Part shown: piece by piece, positions 7,517 to 15,943 of the stretch
Layout of the letters: each line of letters starts with the position of its first letter
Numbering within the stretch: position 1 is the stretch's first letter
Source of the DNA: Fidelibacterota bacterium
GTDB lineage: Bacteria > Fidelibacterota > Marinisomatia > Marinisomatales > JABMOV01
DNA: 47,800 bases
Direction of reading: 5' to 3'
NCBI GenBank assembly: GCA_013203145.1
Contig: JABMOV010000160.1
Location: 1-47,800, forward strand
Notes under the pieces: generated by a model
What the model saw: the letters and a program-made list of their open reading frames with translations, nothing else
Databases searched by the model: none
What the model was told of the DNA's origin: nothing
Program-made: the position numbers and the translations under genes

Positions 7517-8950
7517 TTATACTTTATCTTTTTTCCAATAACTAAACACAACAAGACAGATTACTGAAACCATAATGGCTGGTAAAACTTCATCCGTATT
7601 ATTGTAAATATTTTCGGGAATGATATTTCGCATAAAGGCAGCTTCTTTCCAGATTAATGTCATTATCGTTCCACCAATAATCGAAGATATTGCACCTGCC
7701 TTTGATGCACTTTTCCAAAATAGTGCAGCAACCAGAGATGGTGTTATCGCAGCGCCATAAATCGTATAAGCATATAAAGCTCGCTCAAAAAATCCAGCTG
7801 ATTCAGCAAATCCTCGAGAGACCAAATAGGCAATCAATCCTAAACCAAGTACAACCATTCTGCTCATGAGAACGATATGTTTTTCATTGGCCTTTGGATT
7901 GATGTAATTCATATAGATGTCACGAATCAACGTCGTTGCTGGTACCAATAAGTAAGAATCTGCGGTTGATATAATAATACCAATAATCGTAGTGAGCATT
8001 ATTGCCCCAATAAATGGTGGCAATAACTGATGGGCAGCATAAATAAGCACATGCCGACCATTCACTGCATCGGGAATCATGCTCGAGCTCACCCAGGCTG
8101 ATGCAATAATGAGTAGTTCAATTACTGCTACAGCTACGACCAAAATTATTGTAGCCCTCTTTGCTCCTTTGGCATCCTTGCTGGCGAAAAACCGCTGATA
8201 CATATTGGCGTCACCCAACACCAATAAAAAGGGTGGTAAACAAAAGTTTACGATATCCATGGTGGAATACACACCCCAAAACTGCATGTGATTCGATTTG
8301 CCCATTTGTCCAAATGCAACGGTCATACCATCCCAACCTCCTGCTTTGAACCAAAGAATGGGAAATGCAATTGACAGAGATAAAGTCATGATAATGCCAT
8401 TTCCAACATCCGTATAGGCGACACTAACAAGACCTGCCAGCATCGTATAAGTAATGATAAAAATAGCAGCGATAATTGTAGCCATTTCAGCAGATAAGAG
8501 TGGATTTCCATTTCCATCCAATAGCACCGTCTCAAGAACCGCTCCACCAGCATTATATTGATAACTAACAATTACTAAATACGCCAGAACTAAGGCGATT
8601 ACACTGAGCATTCCTGCCACAGGACCAAATCTATCTCCAATAATCTCGGGCACTGTGAATTTTTCAAACGAACGGACCTTTCCTGCAATTTGTGTCAGAA
8701 GAATTATTCCTAACACTCCTCCAATAGGTAACATGAGGCCGGCCAGGCCGGTGGCGTACGTTTTTCCTGCATTTCCTAATATGGAACCCGTACCTATCCA
8801 GGTAGCTAACATAGTCCCAACCAGAATCCATGGTGTCAAACTTCGACCAGCCACTGAAAAATCTGATTGGGTTTTGATTTTACCGGACTTATATATGCCA
8901 ATTCCAATGAGAATAAACAGATAAAGGGAAATTGTGATTATGTAAATCAT
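7517..8950 (-). CDS. Sodium:solute symporter, SSS family
   Basis: The 477-residue protein has about 13 membrane helices and the LeuT-like SSS layout, including an early Ala-Gly-Arg-Ser-Leu near residue 40 and a Ser/Thr-rich Thr-Ala-Asp-Ser-Tyr-Leu segment near residue 330 typical of the Na+ site region. It imports an organic solute driven by the Na+ gradient. The substrate cannot be deduced from sequence. Its start is 22 nt downstream of the stop of the DUF885 peptidase-like gene on the same strand, so it may import products of that enzyme (amino acids or small peptides), which is an inference. It is distinct from the PutP-like symporter at 42171-43610. Confidence 0.9.
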   Translation of the reverse strand: MIYIITISLYLFILIGIGIYKSGKIKTQSDFSVAGRSLTPWILVGTMLATWIGTGSILGNAGKTYATGLAGLMLPIGGVLGIILLTQIAGKVRSFEKFTVPEIIGDRFGPVAGMLSVIALVLAYLVIVSYQYNAGGAVLETVLLDGNGNPLLSAEMATIIAAIFIITYTMLAGLVSVAYTDVGNGIIMTLSLSIAFPILWFKAGGWDGMTVAFGQMGKSNHMQFWGVYSTMDIVNFCLPPFLLVLGDANMYQRFFASKDAKGAKRATIILVVAVAVIELLIIASAWVSSSMIPDAVNGRHVLIYAAHQLLPPFIGAIMLTTIIGIIISTADSYLLVPATTLIRDIYMNYINPKANEKHIVLMSRMVVLGLGLIAYLVSRGFAESAGFFERALYAYTIYGAAITPSLVAALFWKSASKAGAISSIIGGTIMTLIWKEAAFMRNIIPENIYNNTDEVLPAIMVSVICLVVFSYWKKDKV

Positions 8951-8972
8951 ATTTTAACTACTATTTCATATC

Positions 8973-10727
8973 CTAGTTTGACAACATTGCTTCACGTAAA
9001 TACCGAATTGGAATTGATCCATGGGATAATAATTCTTCATGAAATGACTTTAACGTAAAATCATTTCCGCGCATTTCTTCCACATCTCGTCGCAAATCCC
9101 ACATAAGTGAAAATCCAACAAAATATGTTGAGAGTTGACCAGATGACAATTGTGCCCGACGCCATTTCGCGGAAGCTTCGGCTACTTCCTGAAATGTTTC
9201 GTGTACCATAAGATTCATTGCCTCTTCTTCGGTCATTTCACCGGCATGAATTTTGTGATCCATTATGGCATTTGCAATGCCACGTAATTTCCATTTTCGT
9301 TCTACCAATTTATATTGTGGATCACCGCCCCCAAATCCTTCGTCTATCATCATGTCCTCTGTGTAATGCGCCCAGCCTTCTACCATGACACCACTTCCAA
9401 ATACAGAACGAATAATTGACGGATGCCGATTGGCATAATATAATTGCACATAGTGACCTGGTAATGCTTCATGGATAGAAAGTATTTTGACGGATATTTT
9501 ATTATACTCACGAAGAAATGATTCTGCCTTTTCATCATCCCAGTCTACTGGGATCGGAGAAACATTATAGTAGGTCGGCAAACTATTTTCCAATGGTCCC
9601 GGTGCTTGCAAGGACGCAATACTGACACCGCGCTGATATTCAGGAGTTTCTCTCAATTCAAGTGGCTTTGTGGGATCAAGTGTGAGAATATCAGAATTCT
9701 GAATAAAGGTATTTAATTCTTCAATTGTAGCTTCAGCGTTTTCTACAACTTCATCCCTCTCTGCACGATCATTTGAAATTCTATCAAATACTTTTCGTAC
9801 CATACCCAATTGGGCATCATGTGACATTAAATCCGGTGTTTCACCAAACCACTTTTTGTACAATGGTTCTGCTACGGTAACCATTTCTCCTTGTACAAAT
9901 TTTAACTCCGCTTCTGCTCTGGCTAATACTTCTGCTGCACTTATACCTTCATTTAGGGTGAAAGTCAGTTTCTCGTCAAATAGTTCTTTCCCCAGACGAT
10001 AAGATTTATAAGGACCATTCTCAAATCGATTTTCTAAAAATTGTTTGAACTCTTTTAAGGCTGATTTAGCATCTGCAATACCTGCTATCAACAATGCCTT
10101 TTGATCATCCGTACCACTCGATGCAACCTCAGGGAAACCGCCTTCAACAAACCCAATGATACCCTGAACTTGTTTGATTCCTGTATCCAAGTGAGGTCTG
10201 GGCATGGAATCCAAGTTTGTTTGTGCTTGCTTCAGGAACTTTGGTGTTGCTTGTAAACGACCAATTAGATTTACTAATCTTTCACTCGCAGGAGCAAAAT
10301 CATAGCCAGTTAACGATTCATAGGAAAAACCTAATGTTCCAATATAAGATAGGGGATTCCATGTATAGGATTTGAGTCTCTCATGGTTGAATTGTTCTTC
10401 CAAAATCGCATGTTTTAAAATGCGTAAATCGATATCCCTGAACTTTTCCAATTGTTGATTATCTAAATCCGCGCATTTTTTTTCGAACGCGTCCAATGAT
10501 TGGAGTTGTTTTGTAATCGATTCCCTGGAGTAATCTGGTAAACGACTATCATAATCATGTATACCAATCCATGTTGCGGTAACGGGATTCGCCTGGAAAT
10601 AAAAGTCTAAAAATTCAGACTCAATTGTTGAAAATTTTTGATTTGGTGCATTCATAAGCGTAAAGTAGGTTAATATGCTGAACACAGCGATGAATACTAG
10701 AATATACTTTGATGTGACTGTTTTCAT
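8973..10727 (-). CDS. DUF885-family peptidase-like protein, membrane-anchored
   Basis: The 584-residue protein has one N-terminal hydrophobic segment (about 8-24) that is either an uncleaved anchor or a signal peptide; no lipobox Cys is present. The rest is mostly helical, as in the DUF885 family, which is structurally related to zinc carboxypeptidases and M3-like peptidases. The hallmark His-Glu-Ala-Leu-Pro-Gly-His (about residues 421-427) matches the HExxxxH-type metal site, with a later Glu in Gly-Trp-Ala-His-Tyr-Thr-Glu as a likely third ligand. It should act on peptides in the periplasm. The gene is divergent from the DUF255 gene (45-nt spacer) and probably co-transcribed with the downstream symporter. 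Substrate is unknown. Confidence 0.85.
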   Translation of the reverse strand: MKTVTSKYILVFIAVFSILTYFTLMNAPNQKFSTIESEFLDFYFQANPVTATWIGIHDYDSRLPDYSRESITKQLQSLDAFEKKCADLDNQQLEKFRDIDLRILKHAILEEQFNHERLKSYTWNPLSYIGTLGFSYESLTGYDFAPASERLVNLIGRLQATPKFLKQAQTNLDSMPRPHLDTGIKQVQGIIGFVEGGFPEVASSGTDDQKALLIAGIADAKSALKEFKQFLENRFENGPYKSYRLGKELFDEKLTFTLNEGISAAEVLARAEAELKFVQGEMVTVAEPLYKKWFGETPDLMSHDAQLGMVRKVFDRISNDRAERDEVVENAEATIEELNTFIQNSDILTLDPTKPLELRETPEYQRGVSIASLQAPGPLENSLPTYYNVSPIPVDWDDEKAESFLREYNKISVKILSIHEALPGHYVQLYYANRHPSIIRSVFGSGVMVEGWAHYTEDMMIDEGFGGGDPQYKLVERKWKLRGIANAIMDHKIHAGEMTEEEAMNLMVHETFQEVAEASAKWRRAQLSSGQLSTYFVGFSLMWDLRRDVEEMRGNDFTLKSFHEELLSHGSIPIRYLREAMLSN

Positions 10728-10772
10728 TTGAAGGCTTGGAAATTAAATTCCAATCCTCGTTTATCCTAATAC
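10728..10772. promoter_or_regulatory. Divergent promoter spacer with inverted repeat
   Basis: Only 45 bases separate two divergent start codons. The spacer holds TTGGAA (10736-10741) and TTCCAA (10748-10753), a perfect 6-bp inverted repeat with a 6-nt AT spacer. Its position suggests a shared operator for both genes. No regulator gene is adjacent. Confidence 0.35.
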
Positions 10773-12866
10773 ATGATGAAAACCCAAAAACTATTTACGG
10801 CACTCTTACTATTTGTAATCACGGCTTGTGGTTCACATCAAAGTAATCAACCCTCCAAGGATGTCCACATGAATCGACTGGCACAAGAACAAAGTCCATA
10901 TCTTCTTCAACATGCATCAAACCCGGTGGACTGGTATCCCTGGGGTGATGAAGCATTTGAAAAAGCTAAACGTGAAAATAAACCCATTTTCCTTTCAATC
11001 GGATATTCTACTTGTCACTGGTGTCATGTTATGGAACATGAATCTTTTGAAGATGAAGAAGTAGCTGCCCTCTTAAATGAACATTATATTTGTATCAAAG
11101 TGGATCGGGAAGAACGTCCCGATATTGACCATGTTTATATGTCAGTATGCCAAGCCATGACCGGATCTGGTGGTTGGCCATTAACCATCGTTATGACACC
11201 AGATAAAGAGCCCTTTTATGCAGGAACGTATTTTCCAAAATATGACCGTGGCAGACGTCCGGGAATGATGACTCTACTTCCATCCATTTCTGAAGCGTGG
11301 GAATCCAAACAAGATGATATTCAACAGACTATTGCTCAGATAAGTCAATATTTAAAAGAATCCAATTCATTATCCGGATCACAATTACCTGACGAATCAA
11401 TTATTGGTTCAACTTTTGAGCAATTATCAAATCGATTTGATTTAGACAAAGGTGGATTTAGTAAAGCACCAAAATTTCCTTCGCCGCATAACTTAATTTT
11501 CCTTTTGCGTTACTTCCATGAGACAAATGATTCCTTTGCTCTGGAAATGGTGGAGACCACCCTACAAAACATGCGTAAAGGCGGAATTTATGATCAGATA
11601 GGGTTTGGGTTTCATCGGTATTCCACAGATCAAAACTGGCTTGTGCCTCATTTTGAAAAAATGCTATACGATCAGGCTATGATTCTATGGGCTTATACAG
11701 AGGCTTTTCACATAACTCAGAATCCAATCTATCAACGAACTGCTGAAGAAATTATTACTTATGTGCTGCGAGATATGACGCATGACGAAGGCGGATTTTA
11801 TTCAGCTGAAGATGCTGATAGTGAAGGTGAAGAAGGAAAATTCTATGTGTGGTCTGAAGAAGAGCTTCAAAATATTCTATCATCTCATCAATTTGAGTTA
11901 GCTAAAGATTGGTTCAAAACAAAAGCTGATGGGAATATTCTCCATTTGAATTCGTTTGATCCGTTTGCCAAACCTGAATATGATGATGTACGTCAAGTAT
12001 TGTTCGATCACAGGGAAAAGAGAATCCATCCTCTAAAGGACGATAAAATACTCACGGATTGGAATGGACTTATGATTGGCGCTTTGGCAAAAGCAGGAAT
12101 GGTATTCGGTGATGAGTCAATAATCCAATCTGCTGAGAAATCTGCGAAATTTATTTTAGCTAATTTACAGGAAAAAGATGGTCGTTTATTAAAACGTTAC
12201 CGAAATGGAGAAGCTGATTTACCTGCACACTTGGATGATTATGTATTTATGGTTTTCGGATTACTGCAAATTCACGCAGCCACGCAAAACTCTACCTATC
12301 TTGTTCAGGCAGTCGAATTAGCTGAAATCATGGTCGAAGATTTTCATGATGAGTCGAATGGTGGATTTTTCCTAAATGGTGATCATTCGGAAAAATTATT
12401 AGTGCGTCCAAAAACTGGCTACGATGGCGCAATTCCATCTGGGAACTCATTGTCCGTTCATATTCTTTATCGATTAGCGAAACTCACGGGTGATGTTAAA
12501 TGGTCACAAGTTGCCGATGGCGTGTTAAAGGTATTTAATACTCAAATGACAGGATCACCATCTGGTTTTACCTCAATGGTTACGGGATATATGACTGCGA
12601 TCAATTCACCAAAAGAAGTGGTTATTGTGGGTGATAGAAATGATCCTGAAACAATGAATGTTTGGAAGATAATTACAAAGGACTATTCCCCTTCTACAGT
12701 TGTTTTGTTAAAATACATCAATGACGAGGAGTTAGTTAAGAAAGCGTCGTGGATATCTGCCCATAATATGATAGAAAATAAACCGACGATTTATGTTTGT
12801 GAAAATTTCGCCTGCAAACATCCTACTACTGATATTCAAATCGCATTAGATTATCTACGTGAATAA
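10773..12866 (+). CDS. Thioredoxin-fold DUF255 (YyaL/SPATA20-like) lipoprotein
   Basis: The 697-residue protein has a lipoprotein signal (residues 1-18, lipobox Val-Ile-Thr-Ala-Cys19). A thioredoxin-like domain follows (about 35-190) with a Cys-His-Trp-Cys-His-Val-Met active-site-like motif, then a large (alpha/alpha)6-barrel-like domain containing Tyr-Asp-Gln-Ala and Phe-Glu-Lys-Met-Leu-Tyr-Asp segments typical of the family. The core family start (Asn-Arg-Leu-Ala near residue 33) matches relatives that are usually taken as cytoplasmic, so the added lipoprotein signal is notable. Molecular function of the family is not established; a redox or glycan-related role has been suggested by fold. 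It overlaps the following small gene by 8 nt. Confidence 0.88.
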   Translation: MMKTQKLFTALLLFVITACGSHQSNQPSKDVHMNRLAQEQSPYLLQHASNPVDWYPWGDEAFEKAKRENKPIFLSIGYSTCHWCHVMEHESFEDEEVAALLNEHYICIKVDREERPDIDHVYMSVCQAMTGSGGWPLTIVMTPDKEPFYAGTYFPKYDRGRRPGMMTLLPSISEAWESKQDDIQQTIAQISQYLKESNSLSGSQLPDESIIGSTFEQLSNRFDLDKGGFSKAPKFPSPHNLIFLLRYFHETNDSFALEMVETTLQNMRKGGIYDQIGFGFHRYSTDQNWLVPHFEKMLYDQAMILWAYTEAFHITQNPIYQRTAEEIITYVLRDMTHDEGGFYSAEDADSEGEEGKFYVWSEEELQNILSSHQFELAKDWFKTKADGNILHLNSFDPFAKPEYDDVRQVLFDHREKRIHPLKDDKILTDWNGLMIGALAKAGMVFGDESIIQSAEKSAKFILANLQEKDGRLLKRYRNGEADLPAHLDDYVFMVFGLLQIHAATQNSTYLVQAVELAEIMVEDFHDESNGGFFLNGDHSEKLLVRPKTGYDGAIPSGNSLSVHILYRLAKLTGDVKWSQVADGVLKVFNTQMTGSPSGFTSMVTGYMTAINSPKEVVIVGDRNDPETMNVWKIITKDYSPSTVVLLKYINDEELVKKASWISAHNMIENKPTIYVCENFACKHPTTDIQIALDYLRE

Positions 12867-13068
12867 ATCTTTATCGGAACAACTTGGCTCTGCCTTTGCC
12901 CATATTCAGGATTTAATGGATACAGTATTTCATTCAATATTTAAAGTTGGAAAAAATCGTGGAGAATCAAAATCGCATGACAAGGTCGCGAAAGAATTTG
13001 GGAAGTTTGGCGACAGTTATTACAAAACATACTCAGATATAAAATCAAAAGAAGAGAAATTGAAATGA
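12859..13068 (+). CDS. Small hypothetical protein, 69 residues
   Basis: This short, charged, mostly helical protein has no signal peptide or membrane helix. The N-terminal half has a possible amphipathic helix (residues 5-29) and the C-terminal half is rich in Lys, Asp and Glu. It starts at a GTG within the end of the DUF255 gene (8-nt overlap, GTGAATAA), the same junction form seen elsewhere here, which supports real translation despite its small size. I do not recognise a family. Confidence 0.55.
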   Translation: MNKSLSEQLGSAFAHIQDLMDTVFHSIFKVGKNRGESKSHDKVAKEFGKFGDSYYKTYSDIKSKEEKLK

Positions 13069-13190
13069 AAAGAAGTTTTAAGAGTGAACGTTTAAGGTTC
13101 AACGAAATATCGGTTCATTTAATAGTTAAAGAATTTTGATCTCTTTTATTATAGTTGAAACGTAGACCACTAAAAGAAGGATTGGGTTTT

Positions 13191-14423
13191 ATGAAATTAA
13201 AATTACACTGGCAAATATTAATCGCAATGGCATTGGGAATCATTTTTGCCCTAATTGCAGGGGAAAAAGCACTTGTTGTTGCACCCCTGGGAACCATTTT
13301 CATGCGATTACTAAAAATGATTATTGTACCCTTAGTATTATTCTCTATCACTTCAGGTGTCGCCAGTTTGGGCGATAGTCGCACATTAGGTAGAATGGGA
13401 TTAAAAACATTTGGGTATTATTTCCTCACGTCTATTTCTGCGATTGTGATAGGTCTATTACTAACCAATCTAATTAAACCTGGTGTCGGTGTTTCAATTG
13501 ATACTGGAGTTGGATCATTCGATCCATCTAACTTATCTAATTCAGGCGGAATCTTGGGTATTCTTATCAGGATGATCCCCACGAATCCGGTTCAGGCTAT
13601 GGCTGAAGGAAATATGTTATCAATTATTTTCTGGTCCATCGCATTTGGTTTTGGAATCACACGATTAGACGGTAAACCAAAAGAAATTCTTACTAATTTT
13701 TTTAATGCAGGATTTGAAGCCATGATGAAGATTACCCATGGCATTATCTTTTTGCTACCCATAGGAGTATTCGGATTAATATCAAAAGCTGTTGCCAGCT
13801 CAGGTTGGGATTTATTCCGTGCTGTGGGTATGTATATGGTTACAATTTTCACGGGTCTAACTATTCATATATTTATACTTCTTCCATTGATCTTCTGGTT
13901 CTTTACACGGATTAATCCTTTAAAACATTTTCGTGCGATGGCACCCGCCATGGCGACGGCATTTTCAACCAGTTCTTCAGGGGCAACATTACCTGTTACA
14001 ATGGATTGCGTAGAAAACAATGTTGGTGTTTCCAATAAAACTACCAGCTTTGTCCTACCTTTGGGTGCAACAATTAATATGGACGGTACTGCGCTTTATG
14101 AATGCGCGGGTGTAATATTCATTGCACAAGCTTTAGGATTTGATTTATCATTTGCCCAGCAGTTTGTCATCGTCATAACAGCATTTTTGGCATCCGTGGG
14201 AGCAGCAGCTGTTCCTTCCGCCGGATTAGTGATGATTTTCATTGTGCTTGATGCCGTGGGACTTGGAGAACATCCAGGGGCAGCATTGATTGTTGGAACA
14301 ATGCTCGCAGTTGATCGCCCATTGGATATGTATCGCACCATGGTAAATATCACGAGTGACAGCATAGGTGCGGCAATCATTGCTAAAAGTGAAGGCGAAA
14401 CGGATTTATATAAGAATTATTAG
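13191..14423 (+). CDS. Dicarboxylate/amino acid:cation symporter (DAACS family)
   Basis: The 410-residue protein has about eight membrane helices plus two re-entrant hairpins as in glutamate/aspartate symporters. It shows the serine-rich Ser-Thr-Ser-Ser-Ser-Gly-Ala-Thr-Leu-Pro (hairpin 1), Asn-Met-Asp-Gly-Thr-Ala (helix 7 Na+ site) and Val-Pro-Ser-Ala-Gly (hairpin 2). It imports glutamate, aspartate or C4-dicarboxylates with Na+ or H+. In helix 8 the substrate-selective region reads Asp-Arg-Pro-Leu-Asp-Met-Tyr-Arg-Thr-Met-Val-Asn-Ile. The Arg after Met-Tyr is where acidic amino acid transporters hold the side-chain carboxylate. The ATG at 13191 has AGAAGGA about 10 nt upstream and is preferred to an in-frame TTG at 13155. 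Confidence 0.93.
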   Translation: MKLKLHWQILIAMALGIIFALIAGEKALVVAPLGTIFMRLLKMIIVPLVLFSITSGVASLGDSRTLGRMGLKTFGYYFLTSISAIVIGLLLTNLIKPGVGVSIDTGVGSFDPSNLSNSGGILGILIRMIPTNPVQAMAEGNMLSIIFWSIAFGFGITRLDGKPKEILTNFFNAGFEAMMKITHGIIFLLPIGVFGLISKAVASSGWDLFRAVGMYMVTIFTGLTIHIFILLPLIFWFFTRINPLKHFRAMAPAMATAFSTSSSGATLPVTMDCVENNVGVSNKTTSFVLPLGATINMDGTALYECAGVIFIAQALGFDLSFAQQFVIVITAFLASVGAAAVPSAGLVMIFIVLDAVGLGEHPGAALIVGTMLAVDRPLDMYRTMVNITSDSIGAAIIAKSEGETDLYKNY

Positions 14424-14483
14424 ATGAAAATGCGCAAATTAATTGACCCAAAGTTTTACTCAAGTTAAATTCAGATAAGCTTT

Positions 14484-14662
14484 TTTGACAATTCCCGTCG
14501 TTGGTTCGATTTTCCAGAATCTCAAGTCCGAATAAATTGGAAGCTGAACTTTGCTTACAAAAAACAGGCCTTCTCCGATTTCGGGGTAAAGGAAGTTTGC
14601 TGTAAGCAGGAGGCGTCCACCGTTAATAATAACGGTTCTGGAAATTGTCAGCGACGGGGTTT
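14484..14662 (+). ncRNA. Possible structured RNA (or decayed gene fragment) between convergent genes
   Basis: This gap between the symporter and hflX is richer in G+C than its surroundings and holds nested perfect complements. These are CCCGTCG 14494-14500 with 14652-14658, TTTCCAGAA 14511-14519 with 14636-14644, TGCTTACA 14552-14559 with 14601-14608, CCTT 14569-14572 with 14589-14592, and CCGTTA 14620-14625 with 14630-14635. TGACAATT 14486-14493 could also pair with 14643-14650, as an alternative to or pseudoknot with the outer helix. A T-rich run follows at 14660. No known RNA family was recognised. The competing reading is a remnant protein frame on the minus strand (14460-14660) that is open for 66 codons but lacks a start codon. 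Confidence 0.35.
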
Positions 14663-15943
14663 TTATTTATTAAGACTGGAAGATATTTGATTTATTCTTT
14701 GTTCAGATCCCTTTAAAACCATGCGAACACCATCTTCCTCATACTGACGATCTAAAACGATAACACCTTCTTGTGCAGCAGCCATCTCTTTCCCCTGTTG
14801 GTAGGAGAACGTAAACGATGCTGTTTTATATCCGGCACTCATCTTGGTTTTTATTTCTTCCAAAAGTTGATCTATTCTCAGGTGTTCGCGAGCAGAGATA
14901 GGAATCCCATCTGGAAACTCACGTTTCAAGTAATTAAGTCGACCATCTTCTTCCAACATATCAATCTTGTTAAGCACAACGAGACTTTCATGATTGCCCG
15001 CACCTAAATCCCCTAACACATCCTTGATTGTTTTATAATGATCTTCGATTTGAAGCGATGATGCATCCATTACAATAAGAATTAAATCTGCCTCAACAAC
15101 TTCTTTTAAAGTACTTCGAAAGCTTGCAACCAGATGATGAGGGATCTTTCGGATAAATCCCACTGTATCGCTGAGTAGGATGGAGTGATCTTCATCTAGC
15201 TTCACCATTCGTACAGTCGTGTCTAACGTGGCAAATAATTGATCCTGGATATAAACATCATCACCGGAGATGGTTTTCATGACGGTGGATTTCCCAGCAT
15301 TCGTGTATCCCACCAAGGCTACCCGGAAAAAATCTTTTCGTCGGCGGCTTTGTGTATCGCGCTCACGGTCAATTCTAACCAATTCAATTTTGAGCTTTGC
15401 TATTCGTACTCTTAACATGCGACGGTCAACTTCAATTTGAGTTTCACCTGCGCCGGCGCGTGTACCGACCCCACCCATTTGGCGTTCTAAATGTGTCCAC
15501 ATACGAGTCAATCGTGGTAGCATATACTCAAGTTGAGCCAGTTCAACTTGCGTTTTGGCTTCCTTCGTCCTTGCATGTCTGACAAAAATATCCAATATCA
15601 AAGTTGAACGGTCAATAACTTTGATTTCTTCAGTAAGCTTTTGATAATTTTTTGTTTGGGCAGGACTTAAATCATTGTCAAAAATTATTAATGATACATT
15701 TAATTCTTCAGCTTGGTGAATCAACTGCTCAGCTTTACCCTTACCAATATAGTAGGCAGGATTAATTCTAGAAAGCTTTTGCGTTACACGACCCACAACA
15801 TCTGCCCCTGCTGTATCAACCAGCAGTTCTAATTCTTCCAAATGTTCATTAATAGTGAATTCACTGTTCTCCCCATGGATTACACCAACCAAAATTGCTT
15901 TTTCACGGTCATGTTTTATCTCGCGCCGTTGTTGATCACTCAT
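14663..15943 (-). CDS. hflX: GTPase HflX
   Basis: The 426-residue protein has the HflX N-terminal domain (about 1-195, with the Gly-Gly-Val-Gly-Thr-Arg-Gly/Ala-Gly-Ala-Gly-Glu-Thr-Gln-style linker near 160-170), followed by a GTPase domain. The GTPase motifs are G1 Gly-Tyr-Thr-Asn-Ala-Gly-Lys-Ser-Thr (about 211-219), G3 Asp-Thr-Val-Gly-Phe and G4 Asn-Lys-Ile-Asp. HflX binds the 50S subunit and splits stalled or hibernating 70S ribosomes under stress. It is the last gene of the yajC-to-hflX run and its ATG overlaps the stop of the BatA-like gene by 8 nt. Confidence 0.96.
   Translation of the reverse strand: MSDQQRREIKHDREKAILVGVIHGENSEFTINEHLEELELLVDTAGADVVGRVTQKLSRINPAYYIGKGKAEQLIHQAEELNVSLIIFDNDLSPAQTKNYQKLTEEIKVIDRSTLILDIFVRHARTKEAKTQVELAQLEYMLPRLTRMWTHLERQMGGVGTRAGAGETQIEVDRRMLRVRIAKLKIELVRIDRERDTQSRRRKDFFRVALVGYTNAGKSTVMKTISGDDVYIQDQLFATLDTTVRMVKLDEDHSILLSDTVGFIRKIPHHLVASFRSTLKEVVEADLILIVMDASSLQIEDHYKTIKDVLGDLGAGNHESLVVLNKIDMLEEDGRLNYLKREFPDGIPISAREHLRIDQLLEEIKTKMSAGYKTASFTFSYQQGKEMAAAQEGVIVLDRQYEEDGVRMVLKGSEQRINQISSSLNK

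Noticed and set aside
13155..13190. TTG start 12 codons upstream for the dicarboxylate symporter
   Set aside because: The added residues are basic and unlike the family start. The ATG at 13191 has a good AGAAGGA site.
12601..13200. Possible terminator hairpin TGAAC/GTTCA near 13083-13100
   Set aside because: The stem is only 5 bp with no T-run, so it is within chance for this composition.
14500..14520. tRNA T-loop-like string GGTTCGATT
   Set aside because: The flanking bases do not form a 5-bp T-stem, and no acceptor, D or anticodon arm can be folded around it.
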